The position numbers were made by a program, and so were the translations under genes. The notes under the pieces were generated by a model, which made no database searches, had not been told where the DNA came from, and was given only the letters and a program-made list of their open reading frames with translations. A DNA stretch of 64,000 bases from CBDBZX01 sp965213645 (GTDB lineage: Bacteria > Deinococcota > Deinococci > Deinococcales > Trueperaceae): the NCBI GenBank assembly GCA_965213645.1, contig CBDBZX010000010.1:151070-215069 (forward strand), read 5' to 3'. Of the stretch, positions 17,696 through 27,782 are shown in pieces; within the stretch, counting starts at the first letter, position 1; every line of letters starts with the position of its first letter.

Positions 17696-18601
17696 ATGTT
17701 AGACGACCTCAGCAGACTCACCGCCGCCGACGAAAGCGGCTTTTTGGCCCGCTTAGCGGCGCTCCCTGGCTCTTATGACGGCCCCGATGGGCTCCGCGCC
17801 GAACCTTACGGTCTTACTGGCTTTGGTGAAGCGAGCGCCCTTAGTGCCGCTTTGCGGAGTTGGGTCGATGCGCCTCTGGTTGTATCCGGCACGCAGTTTA
17901 TGCTCGCGTCAGGTTTCGACTACGGCGAACTTGGCGCACTCAAACTCATCATGGACTCCGACGTAGAGGTCATCACCCTCGGTTTTGAAGCGTACAAGCC
18001 GGACTTTCGCGTCGAGCCGGGGGTACTCAGCCTTTACACGTATGCGAGCTACCTCGCTCACGCCACTGGACACAACGAAGCGTTGATGCAAGCCGAAGGC
18101 GTTATGGTCGCGCTCCGCGATTACCTCCGCCCCGAAGTCGAGACAGAGCGCAACCCTGCTAAAGCGCTCGCTTGGACGCTCTGGAACCGCGTGCCGCTTC
18201 TGCTCGCGCCTAGAGGCGACGCGGGCGTGCTGAACCTCTTGCAGCGCATCTTTGCGAGGGTTGGCAAGTCGCTGAGTATTAGCGCAGGGGAGCACCCTCT
18301 GGAGTTTTTAGCGGGTGCCTTTGAGGGGCGGCACAACTTAGCGGATGATGTAGTCGGTCTCGTTGTGGGTGAAGAGGACGCGGAGATGCGCTTGGCGAAA
18401 GAGGTGCTGGAGACGAGGGTGGCGCAGCTCGAGCCCCTCACCCTCCCCTTCGGCGGTATCGGTGAACCTCTTGCTGACCCTGGAGCTCGAGCGTTGGTGC
18501 TTTGGTACATAAGCCTTTGGACAGCCGCATATTTAGCTTTTCTCCACGAGCAGAGCCCCGAAGACTCGCAGGTATATGAAGCGTTACAAGCAGCGCAGTA
18601 A
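17696..18601 (+). CDS. SIS/phosphoglucose isomerase-like protein (tentative)
   Basis: 301 residues, soluble. The C-terminal half (KALAWTLWNRVPLLLAP, HPLEFLAGAFEGRHNLADDVVGLVVG, ARALVLWYISLWTAAYLAF) resembles the C-terminal domain of bacterial phosphoglucose/phosphomannose isomerases, and the N-terminal part could be a degenerate SIS domain. The usual SIS S/T-rich phosphate loop is not obvious, so activity is doubtful. It is followed by a bidirectional hairpin and a convergent sugar ABC-transporter ATPase gene. A TACACT box lies seven bases before the ATG. Confidence 0.55.
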   Translation: MLDDLSRLTAADESGFLARLAALPGSYDGPDGLRAEPYGLTGFGEASALSAALRSWVDAPLVVSGTQFMLASGFDYGELGALKLIMDSDVEVITLGFEAYKPDFRVEPGVLSLYTYASYLAHATGHNEALMQAEGVMVALRDYLRPEVETERNPAKALAWTLWNRVPLLLAPRGDAGVLNLLQRIFARVGKSLSISAGEHPLEFLAGAFEGRHNLADDVVGLVVGEEDAEMRLAKEVLETRVAQLEPLTLPFGGIGEPLADPGARALVLWYISLWTAAYLAFLHEQSPEDSQVYEALQAAQ

Positions 18602-18623
18602 GAAAAGCAGTAAGCCATAGAAA

Positions 18624-18652
18624 TGAGCGCTTAACTTTTAGCTAAGCGCTCA
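18624..18652. terminator. bidirectional hairpin terminator
   Basis: Arms TGAGCGCTTA and TAAGCGCTCA (10 pairs) around a short loop containing TTTT, between two convergent genes; it probably serves both. Confidence 0.65.
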
Positions 18653-18668
18653 CAGTCCTTCTTAAAGA

Positions 18669-19766
<1,098 letters not shown>

Positions 19767-20171
19767 ATCAGCCTCCTTGGTGTTTCTCCATGCCGTGTTT
19801 CCCTACGCTTCTTTGTTGTATGTCATTCACAGTGCGTGTGATTTCTTACTTTAACACAGTTGAGCGCAGAAGCAAAGGGGTTTGGCGCGTCTGTCGCCCG
19901 ACAAAGCGTCTATAAAGATTGGACGAATGCGCAGGGATGGAAGAAGTGTGTGGTGCGCTTAGCCGCTGCCTACTTGCACACCGTCAAGGAGCAAGCAGCT
20001 TTCTGAAACGCTGAGGTAAAGGGCGTCTGTTCTAAGTTGTTGAGGCCGCTCGAGCCAAGCGTAAGTCAAGACGTTCAAATCAACGCAGCGAAGCAGTTTG
20101 GTACGTAGCTCAGGACACCGACGAATTTACATCTTCTGAGGGCTCGACTTCGCTTCATGGCTGCTCAGCTT
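19767..20171. other. gene-free stretch
   Basis: About 400 bases upstream of the ATPase gene with no supported gene. A promoter for the ATPase gene should lie within the first 100 bases. Otherwise nothing recognisable apart from the left flank of the inverted repeat that follows. Confidence 0.4.
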
Positions 20172-20345
20172 CAGGGCTACCGCAAAGTCGTCACCCGGGT
20201 AAGCAAAAGGGCACATTGACCTTTGATTAGGAAGTGCGGTAGCCCTGGTCGTGCTCGAAAATGCCGCTAAGTTGAGAGTAAAGTGATGTGTCGCGTTGAG
20301 CGGACTTTGATTTCGAAGGCAATTTTGGACTTTGCGGTAGCCCTG
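20172..20345. repeat. 174-bp element bounded by 18-bp perfect inverted repeats
   Basis: CAGGGCTACCGCAAAGTC at 20172-20189 is exactly complementary to 20328-20345. A partial third copy (GTGCGGTAGCCCTGG) sits inside near 20233-20247. No coding frame fits the interior. It looks like a small non-autonomous mobile element or a relic between the ABC gene and the tRNA. Confidence 0.6.
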
Positions 20346-20417
20346 CTGCTCAGGTTGCAAAAAACGTGACAAACGACTTGTGATGAGGTATACTTCTCCT
20401 TACTGCTCTTCGGATTT

Positions 20418-20509
<92 letters not shown>

Positions 20510-20521
20510 TAAAGTTGTAAG

Positions 20522-20558
20522 AATCCGCTTTTTCATACTCGAGAGAGCGGATTTTCTT
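20522..20558 (+). terminator. terminator of tRNA-Ser
   Basis: AATCCGCT (20522-20529) pairs with AGCGGATT (20546-20553), followed by TTCTT, 12 bases after the tRNA end. Confidence 0.65.
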
Positions 20559-20769
20559 GATCCTCGCAATACTTTTAGGTGAGTTGCGCCAACCTTCCAC
20601 CTATTTTTGTAGCATTCTTCATACGACGCTGCTAGGTTCGCAAGTGTCCTGCACTTAGATTTTAGGCTGAATTTTGCGCTGGCAGCTAACTATTCCGTCT
20701 GGTATGTCGCAAGCACCTCGAGTCAGTCGATGTAAACCCTCAAATGCCCTCAGTACACACAAACCCCTG

Positions 20770-20806
20770 ATGTATAAAAAGCGAAATTCGTGTATAATGA
20801 ATAAAT
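20770..20806 (+). promoter_or_regulatory. argR promoter, leaderless, with possible ARG box
   Basis: TATAAT at 20793-20798 lies eight bases before the argR ATG, so the transcript would begin at or very near the start codon. The AT-rich TGTATAATGAATAAAT overlapping it and TGTATAAAAAG upstream resemble ARG-box half sites, suggesting autoregulation. Operator assignment is an inference. Confidence 0.6.
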
Positions 20807-21265
20807 ATGCCAAGTAAAGAGTACCGACAACGTTTAATTGAAGAGTTGGTCGAGAACGAGTTCATCGCGACGCAGTCTGAAATTGCCGAGCACTTAGCCA
20901 ATCGTGGCGTCAAGGTCACACAAGCAACCATCAGCCGCGACGTCAACGAGTTGCGGTTGGTACGGCTGCCGGCGGGCAACGGCCAGCACCGCTACCGCTC
21001 CACGCCGTTAGCGGCGCAAGAGGATGTGGTGGGCGAGTTGACTCAGCGCTTCAGGCTCTTTGTGCGCGATATTGACAGAGGAGAAAACATTATCGTCGTG
21101 AATACGGATGAGGGGCACGCTTCGGGCATCGCCTACGTGATCGATAAGCTCGAGCGCGAAGAGGTCGTCGGCACATTGGCGGGGCAGAACACGATTATGG
21201 TCATCGCCAGGAGCAGCGCCGACGCCGAGACGGTGCTCGCAGATTTTGAGGAGTTTCTCGAGTAA
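20807..21265 (+). CDS. argR: arginine repressor ArgR
   Basis: 152 residues. The N-terminal winged helix carries QSEIAEHLANRGVKVTQATISRDVNELRLVR (the SR recognition motif), and the C-terminal arginine-binding and hexamerisation domain has ASGIAYVIDKLEREEVVGTLAGQNTIMVIAR. It regulates arginine synthesis and breakdown. No arg genes are adjacent. Confidence 0.95.
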   Translation: MPSKEYRQRLIEELVENEFIATQSEIAEHLANRGVKVTQATISRDVNELRLVRLPAGNGQHRYRSTPLAAQEDVVGELTQRFRLFVRDIDRGENIIVVNTDEGHASGIAYVIDKLEREEVVGTLAGQNTIMVIARSSADAETVLADFEEFLE

Positions 21266-21574
21266 TTACGAGTAGTACAAGGACGCATGGCTTTATTTGA
21301 AAAAGGGTAGTGGCGCACGCTGAGATGGAGTTGTAGCTGTGGTGCTTGCGCAAATGACTCATAAAAATGGCACACCGCTAGAACGGGCGACCGTTTAATT
21401 TATCACCTAGCTCAGATGTCGCACCGACTATAGTAAAAAAGAGTAGTAGCGACCACTTCGAGAGGATGAAGGTTTCTTTAGCGAACCCCAGGTTTCTTTA
21501 TAAATCTTCTTGCTACCATAAGCTCATGATGGTTCATACCTTTCTCTCTCTACTCCCCCACCGAAGGGCGCACT
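21266..21574. other. intergenic, nothing recognised
   Basis: About 310 bases after argR without a supported gene, terminator or repeat. The last 60 bases should contain the promoter of the following two-component operon. Confidence 0.3.
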
Positions 21575-22018
21575 GTGACTGAAATTTTTTTGTGGTTCTG
21601 CTTGAGCCAAACCTTAGCGAGCCTCCCCGCGATGACGCCTGGGACCGAGGTCAAACTCGTCCACCCCGACCTTGTGCCCGTTTACGACACAGCGGTGGTC
21701 GAGGATGGTCAGCTCGCCTTTTCGGAGCGGTTAGAACCCGGTACCGAACTCCGCATGTTGTTCTTAGCCCCTGACGCCGATGAGCGGCAGAGCGTAGCCT
21801 CGGCCAGCGACGCGCCCTTTGGCCGCATCAGCTCGCGTGGCGGCGACATCTTAGTGCAGTTTGAAGGCTTCGAGGAGCCCGTCTCGTTTAGGCGTTGGCT
21901 AGGCGAAGAGCGCGACGTTGAGCTTATCTTGCCCGAGCCAGCAGAGAGCGGCCCCGGCGACACTTCCCAAGACCCGCAGCGGTCTGAAGACGAAGCAGGT
22001 GATGACAGTGAAAGATAA
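21575..22018 (+). CDS. hypothetical acidic protein before a two-component system
   Basis: 147 residues from a GTG start. The first 15 residues are hydrophobic (IFLWFCLSQTLASLP), which may be a short signal peptide, and the C-terminal 30 are strongly acidic (EPAESGPGDTSQDPQRSEDE). No family recognised. Its end overlaps the response-regulator start by about 17 bases, so it is co-translated with the two-component system and could be an accessory periplasmic protein of that system. Confidence 0.55.
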   Translation: MTEIFLWFCLSQTLASLPAMTPGTEVKLVHPDLVPVYDTAVVEDGQLAFSERLEPGTELRMLFLAPDADERQSVASASDAPFGRISSRGGDILVQFEGFEEPVSFRRWLGEERDVELILPEPAESGPGDTSQDPQRSEDEAGDDSER

Positions 22019-22676
22019 ACATATCCTTATCGTTGAAGACGACCAAGACATCAGCCGCCTGATTAGCTTAGAGCTGGAAGAAGCGGGCTTTTCGGTGAGC
22101 GCGTGCGATACCGGAATGCGCGGCCTTGCCGCCGTACGCGAAGGCGACCCCGACCTCATCGTGCTGGACTTGGGCCTACCCGACCTCAACGGCGCAGAGA
22201 TCGCGCGGCGCGTGCGCAAGACGAGCGAGACGCCTATCATTATCCTCACCGCCGCCGACGACGTTGAGACCAAGGTAGACCTCCTAAACTCGGGCGCGGA
22301 CGACTACCTCGCTAAGCCCTTCCACGCTGAAGAACTCATCGCGCGGGTGCGCGTGCAACTGCGCCACCGCAGCGCGGGCGCAGCGCAAACCATCGGCGAC
22401 ATGGTCCTAGACCCGGCGCGGCGGCAGCTCTTCTGGGACGACCAAGAGGTGCGCCTCTCCCCGCGCGAGTTCGACCTCTTGGTCTACCTCTGCAACGCGC
22501 CGGGGCGCGTCTACAGCCGCCACGAGATCGAGCACAACGTCTGGGGTGAGGATTTGCCGCCCTCGAGCAACGTTGTCGACGTCCATATTGCCAACATCCG
22601 CTCGAAGCTGCGCGACGCGGGCGGCTACGGCCTCATTCGCACGGTGCGCGGCATCGGCTACGCGATCAAGAGCTAG
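22002..22676 (+). CDS. OmpR/PhoB-family response regulator
   Basis: About 224 residues. The receiver domain has the acidic pair in VEDDQD, the phospho-acceptor aspartate near residue 54 in IVLDLGLPDL, the conserved Thr in ILTAADD and Lys in LAKPF. The C-terminal winged helix includes LSPREFDLLVYLCNAPGRVYSR and VDVHIANIRSKLR...IRTVRGIGYAI. The upstream frame overlaps, so ATG 22002 is chosen as the first start before KHILIVEDD; GTG 22008 is possible. Partner of the kinase at 22836. Confidence 0.9.
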   Translation: MTVKDKHILIVEDDQDISRLISLELEEAGFSVSACDTGMRGLAAVREGDPDLIVLDLGLPDLNGAEIARRVRKTSETPIIILTAADDVETKVDLLNSGADDYLAKPFHAEELIARVRVQLRHRSAGAAQTIGDMVLDPARRQLFWDDQEVRLSPREFDLLVYLCNAPGRVYSRHEIEHNVWGEDLPPSSNVVDVHIANIRSKLRDAGGYGLIRTVRGIGYAIKS

Positions 22677-22835
22677 TTGACAGGTAAGCACGAATCAAGA
22701 GGTGGCGCTAGGGTATTCTGAAGTGTGTTCGCTCTACCTAACGCCACCCTTATCACCGCAAGCGCGTAGTAAGGCTGTGCTCTATACCTCCTCCACAGCG
22801 CTCAAAGAACCCACTTTGTCCTTAGGGGCGCTTCG

Positions 22836-24239
22836 GTGATCGTACGCGGCGGCATTCCGCTCCGCTGGCGCATCGCTATCTTGAGCAGTCTAGCGGTAGC
22901 GCTCCTCAGCATCATCGCGGCGCTCATCGCCTTTGCGGTGGTGCGTTCCTCGCTCACAGGCGATTTACAGCGCTCGCTGCGTGAAGATGTCGTCAGGGTT
23001 GCGCGGGATTATGGCGGCACAACCTTAGAGGCAACCTCAGACGCAACAGAGAGCGCCGAACCGGAAACCGGTGCAGCGCTCCAGCTTCCCCCTACAGGTC
23101 CAACAGGCGGTTTGGTGATTCAGCTCTACAACGCAGAAGGTACGTTCATCGCCGAATCTGATCAGGACACAGAAGACTACGAACAGGGCGAGCGTTTAGT
23201 CATTCCTTCAGATATCGTGACCTCTGTAACCGAGAGTGAAGAGATCGTCGACTGGAGCGGCACACTGAGCGGCGGACCCGTTCGCGCCGCCCTGACGCCC
23301 ATCAGCTTCGGGGTGGTCGTAATCATCTCGCCCTCAACATATATCGGCACAGCGCTCAATCAGTTGGCGCGGGCTTTGGCGATCACTGGAACGGCGCTCA
23401 TCTTGCTCAGCAGCTTGATCGGTTACTTGGTCGCGGCGGCGGCCATGCGCCCTATCACACAACTCGCTAATCTCGCCGCGCAGCTCGACCCCGAACACTT
23501 GGCTCCTATCGACTACCGTGGTCCGAGAGACGAAGTGGGGCAGCTCAACTACGTCCTCAACGACCTCATCTTGCGGCTCAGAGCGTCGATGGACGCACAG
23601 CGGAGCTTTCTGGCCGAGACCAGTCACGAACTCCGCACGCCCTTGACGAGTTTGCAGGGCTTTTTAGACCGCGCGGTGCGGCGTGCGCCACCTGAGGTGA
23701 GGAGTGACTTGGAGGACGTGCGCCGCATCGCCCGCACCATGTCGCGCCTGGTCGCCGACATCTTGCAGCTTTCGCGCGGTCAGTTGGTGCGCGAGTACGT
23801 GCCCCACCTGCTCGACCCTTACACCGACCTCTTGCAACCCGTCGCTGAGGAGTTCCCTGGCGTTCGCGTGGAGGCCAAGCCCGACAACCTACTTCTCGGC
23901 GACCCTGAACGCTTGCGGCAACTGCTCCGCAACCTCACCGCCAACGCGGTGCGGGCCACGGGCGACCCTGAAAAGGTTGTCTTAGCGCTTAGCCAATCGG
24001 ACAGCTCGCTCATCTTGAGCGTCTGCGACAGCGGTCCCGGCATTCCGCCCGACATCTTGCCCAACATCTTTGACAAGTTTTATAAGGGCGCAGGGGGCGG
24101 TGCGGGTTTGGGTTTAGCGATTGCCAAACAGATTGCCGAGGTGCATCAGGGTGACATTGAGGTGGACAGCACCTATGGTCAGGGCACGACCTTTCGCGTC
24201 ACGCTACCAACCTTTGCTGACGCGGTCATAGACGAGTAA
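22836..24239 (+). CDS. sensor histidine kinase (HAMP, HisKA, HATPase)
   Basis: 467 residues. Transmembrane helices near residues 13-35 and 177-205 flank an extracytoplasmic sensor domain with little similarity to known ones. A HAMP segment follows, then the H-box AETSHELRTPLTS (histidine near 263), N-box NLTANAVRAT, DSGPGIP, the F-box IFDKFYKG and GAGLGLAIAK. It presumably phosphorylates the response regulator encoded 160 bases upstream. The signal is unknown. Confidence 0.9.
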   Translation: MIVRGGIPLRWRIAILSSLAVALLSIIAALIAFAVVRSSLTGDLQRSLREDVVRVARDYGGTTLEATSDATESAEPETGAALQLPPTGPTGGLVIQLYNAEGTFIAESDQDTEDYEQGERLVIPSDIVTSVTESEEIVDWSGTLSGGPVRAALTPISFGVVVIISPSTYIGTALNQLARALAITGTALILLSSLIGYLVAAAAMRPITQLANLAAQLDPEHLAPIDYRGPRDEVGQLNYVLNDLILRLRASMDAQRSFLAETSHELRTPLTSLQGFLDRAVRRAPPEVRSDLEDVRRIARTMSRLVADILQLSRGQLVREYVPHLLDPYTDLLQPVAEEFPGVRVEAKPDNLLLGDPERLRQLLRNLTANAVRATGDPEKVVLALSQSDSSLILSVCDSGPGIPPDILPNIFDKFYKGAGGGAGLGLAIAKQIAEVHQGDIEVDSTYGQGTTFRVTLPTFADAVIDE

Positions 24240-24244
24240 AGGAT

Positions 24245-24880
24245 TCAGGGAGACTGCCCAAAACTCATGCTGAGGCCGTCCACGATGAACTGCACGGCGA
24301 GCGCCGCCAGCAGCACGCCGAGCACGCGGCTCACGACGCCCGAGCCCGTCACCCCGATGAGTTTCATCAAGCGTCCGGTGAGAAGCAGCGATAAAAGCGC
24401 GAGCCCCAAAACCAGCATGAGCACCCCTAGAAGTGCCAATGTCACCCAGATGTCGGTGCTGCGCCCGTTGAGTAGGAGCATCGTCGTGATCGCGCCGGGG
24501 CCGCCAATGAGCGGAATCGCTAGCGGGAACACCGAGATATCTTGGCGCTGCGCCGCCTCCGCTTGCTCGCGCACCGTCGTCGAGCGGAGCCCCGAGTCGC
24601 GCACGAGCACCATATCAATGGCGAGCAAAAAGAGGAGCACGCCGCCCGCCACGCGGAAAGCCGACAAACTAATGCCCAATACGCTGAGGAGCGGGTTGCC
24701 GATAAAGGTAAAAATCACGAGTATAGCGGCGGCGATCGCCACGCCCCGGAAGGCGATGCGCCGCCTCTCGGCGTCCGTCTCCTTCTGCGTGAGCGCGCCA
24801 AAGATGGGCACGAGGCTCACCGGGTCAACGACGACGATGAGCGTCACAAAAGCGTTGAGAAGGAGGTCTGCGGTGTTCAT
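24245..24880 (-). CDS. MarC-family integral membrane protein
   Basis: About 211 residues with six hydrophobic segments. VTLIVVVDPVSLVPIFGALT, AFRVAGGVLLFLLAIDMV and FPLAIPLIGGPGAITTMLLL are the MarC/UPF0056 signatures. Function is unknown despite the name. ATG 24880 has GAGGA eight bases upstream; the frame is open to 24922 but without a site. It converges with the kinase gene, leaving only five bases between stops. Confidence 0.9.
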   Translation of the reverse strand: MNTADLLLNAFVTLIVVVDPVSLVPIFGALTQKETDAERRRIAFRGVAIAAAILVIFTFIGNPLLSVLGISLSAFRVAGGVLLFLLAIDMVLVRDSGLRSTTVREQAEAAQRQDISVFPLAIPLIGGPGAITTMLLLNGRSTDIWVTLALLGVLMLVLGLALLSLLLTGRLMKLIGVTGSGVVSRVLGVLLAALAVQFIVDGLSMSFGQSP

Positions 24881-25290
24881 GGATTTTTCCTCAGAGCGAA
24901 CGGTTAAAGGTTGGAATCGCACGATGCTCTATGGATTGAGCCAAAAGGATAGACGAAATTACCGCGTTCCCTATTCAGGTCTACATACCTAAAGTTGTTG
25001 GGCACAGCAGCTTCCGAGGCTACCTGAACGCTATACGCCGTCACCATAAAGGACAAACCACGCAAAAAGTGAAGCTAATCCTCCAGTTCCTTCTGTGAAG
25101 TACGGATACCTGCTAAAACTTAGTGCTTGACGAAATTAAAGACAAAGGGCTTGCTGTCCTCCTCGCTTGAAGAGGGCCTGACGCCCTAGCCCTACTCGGA
25201 GTGTCAGAAACCGAATAACGCCTGCTCACAAGCTACTGAGTGAGGTAAAATGCATCTCACGTCCACCGAAACCTGCTCTAGGATAAACCC
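24881..25290. other. divergent intergenic region
   Basis: 410 bases between marC (minus) and the TPR-CPBP gene (plus). A GGGCctgacGCCC hairpin lies near 25175-25187. TAGGAT at 25279-25284, six bases before ATG 25291, is a leaderless -10 box. No other feature seen. Confidence 0.4.
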
Positions 25291-26907
25291 ATGTTCTGGT
25301 TTGCGCCTTCTAACTTCAAGTGTGTGCGGTGCGTGGCAGGTGCGCTCGCACTTCTTATCTTTTTGCTATTCAATCTGTTTCACACAGTTGCCGCGCAGGG
25401 CGGTTTCAACGCCAACACTTACTATCAGCAGTGTTTGCGCTTCGAGGCGAGCGGCGACCTAGAAACCGCGCGGCAAAGCTGCGCCAACGCGCTCAATATC
25501 CGTCCCGAATATGAAGCGGCGACGCTGACGCTCGCCCGCATCGAGGTGAATCTCGGCAGGCTCGGCGAGGCGAAGTCGCGCCTTCTAGCGCTGCCCGGAA
25601 AAAGCGCGGAGGCTTCGCTGCTGCTCGCTGAAATCGCGTTGGGGGAGAGCGACTTAAATAAAGCGAGCACCTATCTCCAAACCGCGCAGCAGAGCCCGCT
25701 GGCCCAAACCGGTCAGCGCTTAGAAGCGCGGGGGCGATTCCTCAGCGGTCAACTCGCGGCGGCGCAGCGGCGGCCCGAAGAAGCGCTAGCGCATTTTGAA
25801 AGGGCGGTAGAGGCCGCACCTTCGGAGGTGGCGTATCGCCTCGAGCTAGCCCGCTTGCAGCTCGAGCGGGGCAACGCGGCAGCAGCCGTGCAGACGCTTC
25901 GCGCTTCGGACCAAAACGCCGACACGCTCTCGCTCTTGGCTCAGGCGCAGTGGATCGAGGGCGACTTAGCGCTCGCGGCGCGAAACTTTGAAGCGGCGGT
26001 GAGCGCGAGGGGCTTTATGGACAGTGGTAAGGCGGGGCGCGACCTGCGCAACCTCGTGCTCGTCTACTATGGTCAGGGCGATTTGCAGCGCGGCGAGTTG
26101 GCCCTCAGGACTGCTCTGCGGCGCGGCGAGCTGCGTGAAACGCTCCTAGAACGAAGCCTGGTCTGGTTGGTTGGTTTTGTGCTTCTTTTGGCGCTTCACC
26201 TCATGGGCGAGAGCCGCGTCGAGCAGACCTCGAGCCTAGAACCAACGCAGCACCCGGAGCCCTGGACGGTCGGGCAGATGTACCGCGTGCTCTTCGCCGC
26301 CTTGCTTGGAGCGCTCAGCACCGCCCTTCTCTACGGTTACATCCGCTACCAAAACCTGCTCGCTATGTTGACGCCGCTGCAAAGCGACGAACTGCGCGCC
26401 CTCTTTTTGGCGGCGTTAGCCCTCTTTCTGGCGGGGCTCTCGATTTGGCGCGTCAAAGTCAACGGCTGGCAACCTGTTAAAACGCTGCTCGGCTCTCCCT
26501 CTCAAGCTTTTTTAGGCGTGATGCTAGGTGGCGCTCTCTTAGCGGGTACGCTCGGCTTTCGAGCCTACGCTTCGCAACCACTATGGACGGGGTTTTACGC
26601 GCTTAACACCCCTCTTACCCCTGCGCTCATCGCCGTGCTCACCTTGCCCTTAGCCGAGCTTTTCTTTCGCTCGTTTGCGATTCCTTCGCTCGAGCGTCGC
26701 TACACACCCTTTTATGGGGTGGCGATTTCAAGCACGCTCTACGCGCTCGTTTTGGGTACGCCGCTCCTGCTCCTCTTCATCATCGGCGTCGTTTTAGGGG
26801 TCGTCTACTGGCGCACCAAGAGCGGTTTTACCCCCTTGCTTGCACAGTTGACCTTCAACCTAGGACTGTTACTGAGCGCAAGTGGACTGTTGGGCTCGCT
26901 CTTTTGA
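25291..26907 (+). CDS. TPR-repeat protein fused to degenerate CPBP membrane protease domain
   Basis: 538 residues. A signal/anchor (residues 11-32) is followed by about seven TPR-like helical pairs (residues 45-285, for example EAALAHFERAVEAAPSEVAYRLELARLQLERG), then five or six membrane helices. The last part (LPLAELFFRSFAIPSLERRY to LLAQLTFNLGLLL) aligns with the CPBP/Abi intramembrane protease family, but the EE pair reads AE and the HxxxN histidine reads Gln. Catalysis is therefore doubtful; a scaffold role at the membrane is possible. TPR domains outside, as the signal suggests, would face the periplasm. Confidence 0.75.
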   Translation: MFWFAPSNFKCVRCVAGALALLIFLLFNLFHTVAAQGGFNANTYYQQCLRFEASGDLETARQSCANALNIRPEYEAATLTLARIEVNLGRLGEAKSRLLALPGKSAEASLLLAEIALGESDLNKASTYLQTAQQSPLAQTGQRLEARGRFLSGQLAAAQRRPEEALAHFERAVEAAPSEVAYRLELARLQLERGNAAAAVQTLRASDQNADTLSLLAQAQWIEGDLALAARNFEAAVSARGFMDSGKAGRDLRNLVLVYYGQGDLQRGELALRTALRRGELRETLLERSLVWLVGFVLLLALHLMGESRVEQTSSLEPTQHPEPWTVGQMYRVLFAALLGALSTALLYGYIRYQNLLAMLTPLQSDELRALFLAALALFLAGLSIWRVKVNGWQPVKTLLGSPSQAFLGVMLGGALLAGTLGFRAYASQPLWTGFYALNTPLTPALIAVLTLPLAELFFRSFAIPSLERRYTPFYGVAISSTLYALVLGTPLLLLFIIGVVLGVVYWRTKSGFTPLLAQLTFNLGLLLSASGLLGSLF

Positions 26908-26947
26908 CGGGTTTGAGAATGCAAACGAATGTGCTGAAACGTTTTGA

Positions 26948-27466
26948 CTAATCGTTAGGCTCCAGGATAACAGACGCTTTAGAACTTCTCTCGTCCGGTT
27001 CCTGCGCTCTCCTCTGCGCTGGCTCCGGCTGATTGTCGAGGCTCCGCTCATATGCCCGGAGCATCCCCCGGAACTGCTCGCGAAAGAGCTTGTGCTCGCG
27101 CTCAGTTCGGGCGAGTTCGGCCCTGACCTCTCTGAGTTGCGCTTCGGCGTCTTGCAAGATGGTGCCCCGCTCCGTCTCGGCTTCTCGCACGATAAGCTCA
27201 GCCTCTTTTTGCGCCCGCTCTTTCATCTCGTTACCGATGCGCTCCGCTGAGACGACCGCGCGGCGCAGCTCGAGCTCGCCCACCTGAAGCTCCTCTACCT
27301 TCCCTTGTTGCTCGCCGAGTTCGTCGCGCAAGTTTTGATTGTCGCGCAAGAGGTCTTCAAAGGTATCGGCGACGCGCTCCAAAAACTCGCGCACCTGCTT
27401 CTTCTTATAGCCGTTCATCGCGGAATCGAACTCTTGATGCTGAATGTCTAGGGGGCTCAACTTCAT
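26948..27466 (-). CDS. divIVA: DivIVA-domain protein
   Basis: 172 residues, mostly coiled coil. The N-terminal MKLSPLDIQHQEFDSAMNGY followed by KKKQVREFLERVADTFEDLL is the DivIVA membrane-binding head; residues 40-140 are heptad-rich and strongly charged. DivIVA proteins mark curved membranes and organise division or polar growth. TATACT lies six bases before the ATG. Converges with the TPR-CPBP gene. Confidence 0.9.
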   Translation of the reverse strand: MKLSPLDIQHQEFDSAMNGYKKKQVREFLERVADTFEDLLRDNQNLRDELGEQQGKVEELQVGELELRRAVVSAERIGNEMKERAQKEAELIVREAETERGTILQDAEAQLREVRAELARTEREHKLFREQFRGMLRAYERSLDNQPEPAQRRAQEPDERSSKASVILEPND

Positions 27467-27559
27467 GGTGAAAGTATAGCAGGTCTCGAAAAATAGGCTG
27501 AGGTGTGAGATTTAGCACTCGACTGCGCTTCTCATGTATTGAGTACACTGTTAGTTGGG

Positions 27560-27768
27560 ATTCGCGGTACTGCTGGCACCCTGTTCGCGCAGCAAGACGT
27601 AGTCCGGTTGTCGAAGGGTCTCGTTTGACTACGTCAAAACTCCGTAATTAGCTACGCCAAAACTTCGTAACTCACAATCTCTGGCAAAGGAGTCAGCAAG
27701 GGCAGAGATTCTTCGACTCCACGGAGCCTGCCCTGGTGAGGGTTCCGCTCAGAATGACATCATTCTTT
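27560..27768. repeat. dispersed 'CATTCTGAG' repeat, single copy
   Basis: On the minus strand this reads GTCATTCTGAGCGGA, GGAGTCGAAGAATCTCTGC, TTGCTGACTCC, GTTACGAAGTTTTGGCGTAGC and AAACGAGACCC, the same modules that build the array at 62.58-63.09 kb. It occupies most of the 315-base gap between divIVA and the PLP-protein gene. Confidence 0.7.
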
Positions 27769-27782
27769 AGTTGACAGGGTAT

